From Saprospiraceae bacterium (GTDB taxonomy: Bacteria > Bacteroidota > Bacteroidia > Chitinophagales > Saprospiraceae): a DNA stretch of 64,000 bases. A program made the position numbers and the translations under genes. The stretch is taken from positions 2,619,001 through 2,683,000 of the forward strand of contig JAWKLJ010000002.1 of the NCBI GenBank assembly GCA_041392805.1, given 5' to 3'. Position 1 is the first letter of the stretch. Each line of letters begins with the position of its first letter. Positions 62,423-64,000 of the stretch are shown in pieces. The notes under the pieces were generated by a model. It did not search any database and was not told the DNA's origin. It saw only the letters and a list, made by a program, of their open reading frames with translations.

Positions 62423-64000
62423 ATGCAACTTGAGCCGAGTGATCTGTACGAAAAACTGGAATTTGATAAGGTACTAGAACTATTAGAAAATGAATGTGTG
62501 GGCCTTTTGGGAAAACAAGCAGTACAAAAAATAGCACCCGAAATTGAGCCTGCCTCCATTTACACCAAATTAAAAGAGGTAAACGCCTTTTCAATAATAC
62601 TTAGCAAAGGAGATTCCTTTCCCTTTCAAACCTATTTTGATATTCGCGAAGAGCTTAAAATGTTAGAAATAGAAGGTTATGTGCTTCCGGTAGAAGGTTT
62701 GCAGAAAATCAACCTGGTGTTATGCACACTTCGAGACATACTTAAGTTTTTCAACGCTGAAAGACAAGAAGTTTACCCTGATCTATATGTGATTCTTCAA
62801 TCGATTACTTTTGATGGAGACCTAATCGTGGCCATTGAAAAAATTATTGATGAGGAAGGTAATATCAAGCCGGATGCGTCCCCCGAATTATTGCGAATCC
62901 ATACCCATATTCAAAGTAAACAACGAGAACTTGAAAAACAATTTCGACAGTTAATTAACCAATATCGAAAAAATGGTTGGTTGACAGATAATGTAGAAAG
63001 TTTTCGGAATGGAAGGAGGGTCTTGACTGTTCCATCTGAGCACAAGCGGAAAATCAGAGGAATCATTCATGACGAGTCTACCACAGGGAAAACGGCTTTT
63101 ATTGAACCAGAGGCGGTGATCGAAATCAATAATGATATTTTCGACCTTGAAACAGACTACAAAAAAGAAATTTATAGATTACTCAAAGAATTAAGTGCCA
63201 CCTTAAGGCCTTATGTACCATATTTGCATGTTTATTTGGGACTATTAGTCCGTTTCGATGTCATTCAAGCCAAAGGAAGATTAGCTGTAAAAATGAATGC
63301 GAGTATGCCTAGATTGTCAAAAAAGCCACAATTGGGCATTGCTAGAGGCTTTCACCCCTTGCTTTTATTGAAAAACAAGGCATTGGGTAGGAAAACAGTC
63401 CCATTTACACTTTCTCTTTTTGGCGGTAACCGGATGCTGATGCTCAGTGGACCGAATGCCGGGGGCAAATCCATTACCATGAAATCGGTTGGCCTTTTGC
63501 AATTGATGTTACAATCGGGTTTTTTGATACCCGTTGATGTGGAATCAGAGATGGGCATTTTTTCAAAGATTTTCGCAGATATTGGCGACCAGCAATCCCT
63601 TGAAGATGATTTAAGTACCTATAGCTCCCGATTGGCTAATGCGCGGTCTTTTATCCAACATGCCAATGCCCATACCCTGGTGTTAATTGATGAGTTTGGT
63701 TCAGGTACTGACCCTAAAATTGGCGGAGCCATTGCAGAGGCTGTCTTGCGGGAACTCAATTTTCAACAAGTGCATGGGGTCATCACCACCCACTATTCCA
63801 ACCTAAAGATTTTTGCATTTAAAACCAAAGGAATTGTCAATGGTTGTATGTTATTTGATAGCCAAAATCTTTCTCCTACTTATGAATTAAAAGTAGGAAG
63901 ACCAGGTAGTTCTTATGCTTTTGAAATCGCTCAAAAGAGCGGCCTCCCTGAAAAAGTGTTAAAATATGCTCGCCAAAAGATTGGGAAAAATGAAAAAGCA
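62423..64000 (+). CDS. mutS2: Endonuclease MutS2, 5' part only
   Basis: An open frame from the ATG at 62423 runs past the window end (526 codons). It is MutS-like without a mismatch-recognition N-terminal domain: residues about 1-310 form the helical core/clamp (SPELLRIHTHIQSKQRELEK, and VPSEHKRKIRGIIHDESTTG), followed by the ATPase with Walker A GPNAGGKS near 343-350, the signature LSTYSSRL, Walker B TLVLIDEFGSGTDP and the histidine switch VITTHYSNLK. The C-terminal Smr nuclease domain expected of MutS2 lies beyond the window. Role: suppression of recombination, or ribosome rescue as shown for the Bacillus homologue. Divergent from aroC. Confidence 0.93.
   Translation, partial: MQLEPSDLYEKLEFDKVLELLENECVGLLGKQAVQKIAPEIEPASIYTKLKEVNAFSIILSKGDSFPFQTYFDIREELKMLEIEGYVLPVEGLQKINLVLCTLRDILKFFNAERQEVYPDLYVILQSITFDGDLIVAIEKIIDEEGNIKPDASPELLRIHTHIQSKQRELEKQFRQLINQYRKNGWLTDNVESFRNGRRVLTVPSEHKRKIRGIIHDESTTGKTAFIEPEAVIEINNDIFDLETDYKKEIYRLLKELSATLRPYVPYLHVYLGLLVRFDVIQAKGRLAVKMNASMPRLSKKPQLGIARGFHPLLLLKNKALGRKTVPFTLSLFGGNRMLMLSGPNAGGKSITMKSVGLLQLMLQSGFLIPVDVESEMGIFSKIFADIGDQQSLEDDLSTYSSRLANARSFIQHANAHTLVLIDEFGSGTDPKIGGAIAEAVLRELNFQQVHGVITTHYSNLKIFAFKTKGIVNGCMLFDSQNLSPTYELKVGRPGSSYAFEIAQKSGLPEKVLKYARQKIGKNEKA

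Noticed and set aside
62296..62559. Minus-strand frame of 87 codons opposite the mutS2 start
   Set aside because: It is the shadow of the mutS2 N-terminal coding sequence.

Overview
The window looks like a chromosome segment of a Bacteroidota bacterium, most likely a Saprospiria-type (Lewinella/Haliscomenobacter-like) organism; genus-level placement is inference. Support comes from a SusC-like TonB-dependent receptor with an N-terminal carboxypeptidase-regulatory domain, a BT_3928-type DoxX protein, a long NusB, OmpA proteins with thrombospondin type-3 repeats, a TamB giant, and repeated upstream boxes of the form TAnnTTTG, the Bacteroidota -7 element. No rRNA, tRNA, CRISPR array, integrase or transposase was recognised.

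Layout. 1-4.4 kb: three tandem genes of the DUF1553 / DUF1501 / membrane-cytochrome type. 4.5-7.1 kb: RluD-type pseudouridine synthase, DUF1415 protein and LuxC-type acyl-CoA reductase in one operon, facing a ZIP transporter and a PAP2 phosphatase. 8.6-12.7 kb: phosphoglucosamine mutase and two tandem class V PLP enzymes. 12.7-14.2 kb: the only clear accessory island, a DUF4240 gene plus a stand-alone GIY-YIG-like nuclease domain between two ~104-bp direct repeats. 14.2-23.5 kb: oligopeptidase B, MATE exporter, MoxR-like ATPase, YciO/Sua5 protein, TonB receptor, cytochrome c and SCO. 23.8-32 kb: DASH-type cryptochrome, DoxX protein, NusB, OmpA/TSP3 protein, TPR lipoprotein, second photolyase. 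32-39.9 kb: M16 peptidase, Ffh, an OmpA plus membrane-anchored helix-hairpin-helix pair, and a lipoprotein. 40-47 kb: aminotransferase, YidC, GH31 glucosidase, PfkB kinase. 47-52 kb: LysM protein, NarL-type regulator, TPMT-like methyltransferase and DUF4230 protein. 52-64 kb: FolP, an unknown membrane protein, YheT-like hydrolase, TamB, a small partner protein, AroC and the 5' part of mutS2, cut by the window end.

Most genes are housekeeping or envelope functions. Several act together in envelope biogenesis: Ffh and YidC in inner-membrane insertion, TamB and the OmpA proteins in the outer envelope, GlmM in peptidoglycan and LPS precursor supply. The less ordinary content is mostly in the gaps: long imperfect palindromes of 120-190 bp at 23.6, 32.0, 36.7 and 55.6 kb; a hairpin at 29.5 kb that shares its ends with the 36.7 kb palindrome; an intrinsic terminator with no gene in front of it between divergent genes at 52.1 kb; a perfect 10-2-10 palindrome enclosing the aroC start codon; and the repeat-flanked nuclease cassette at 13-14 kb.
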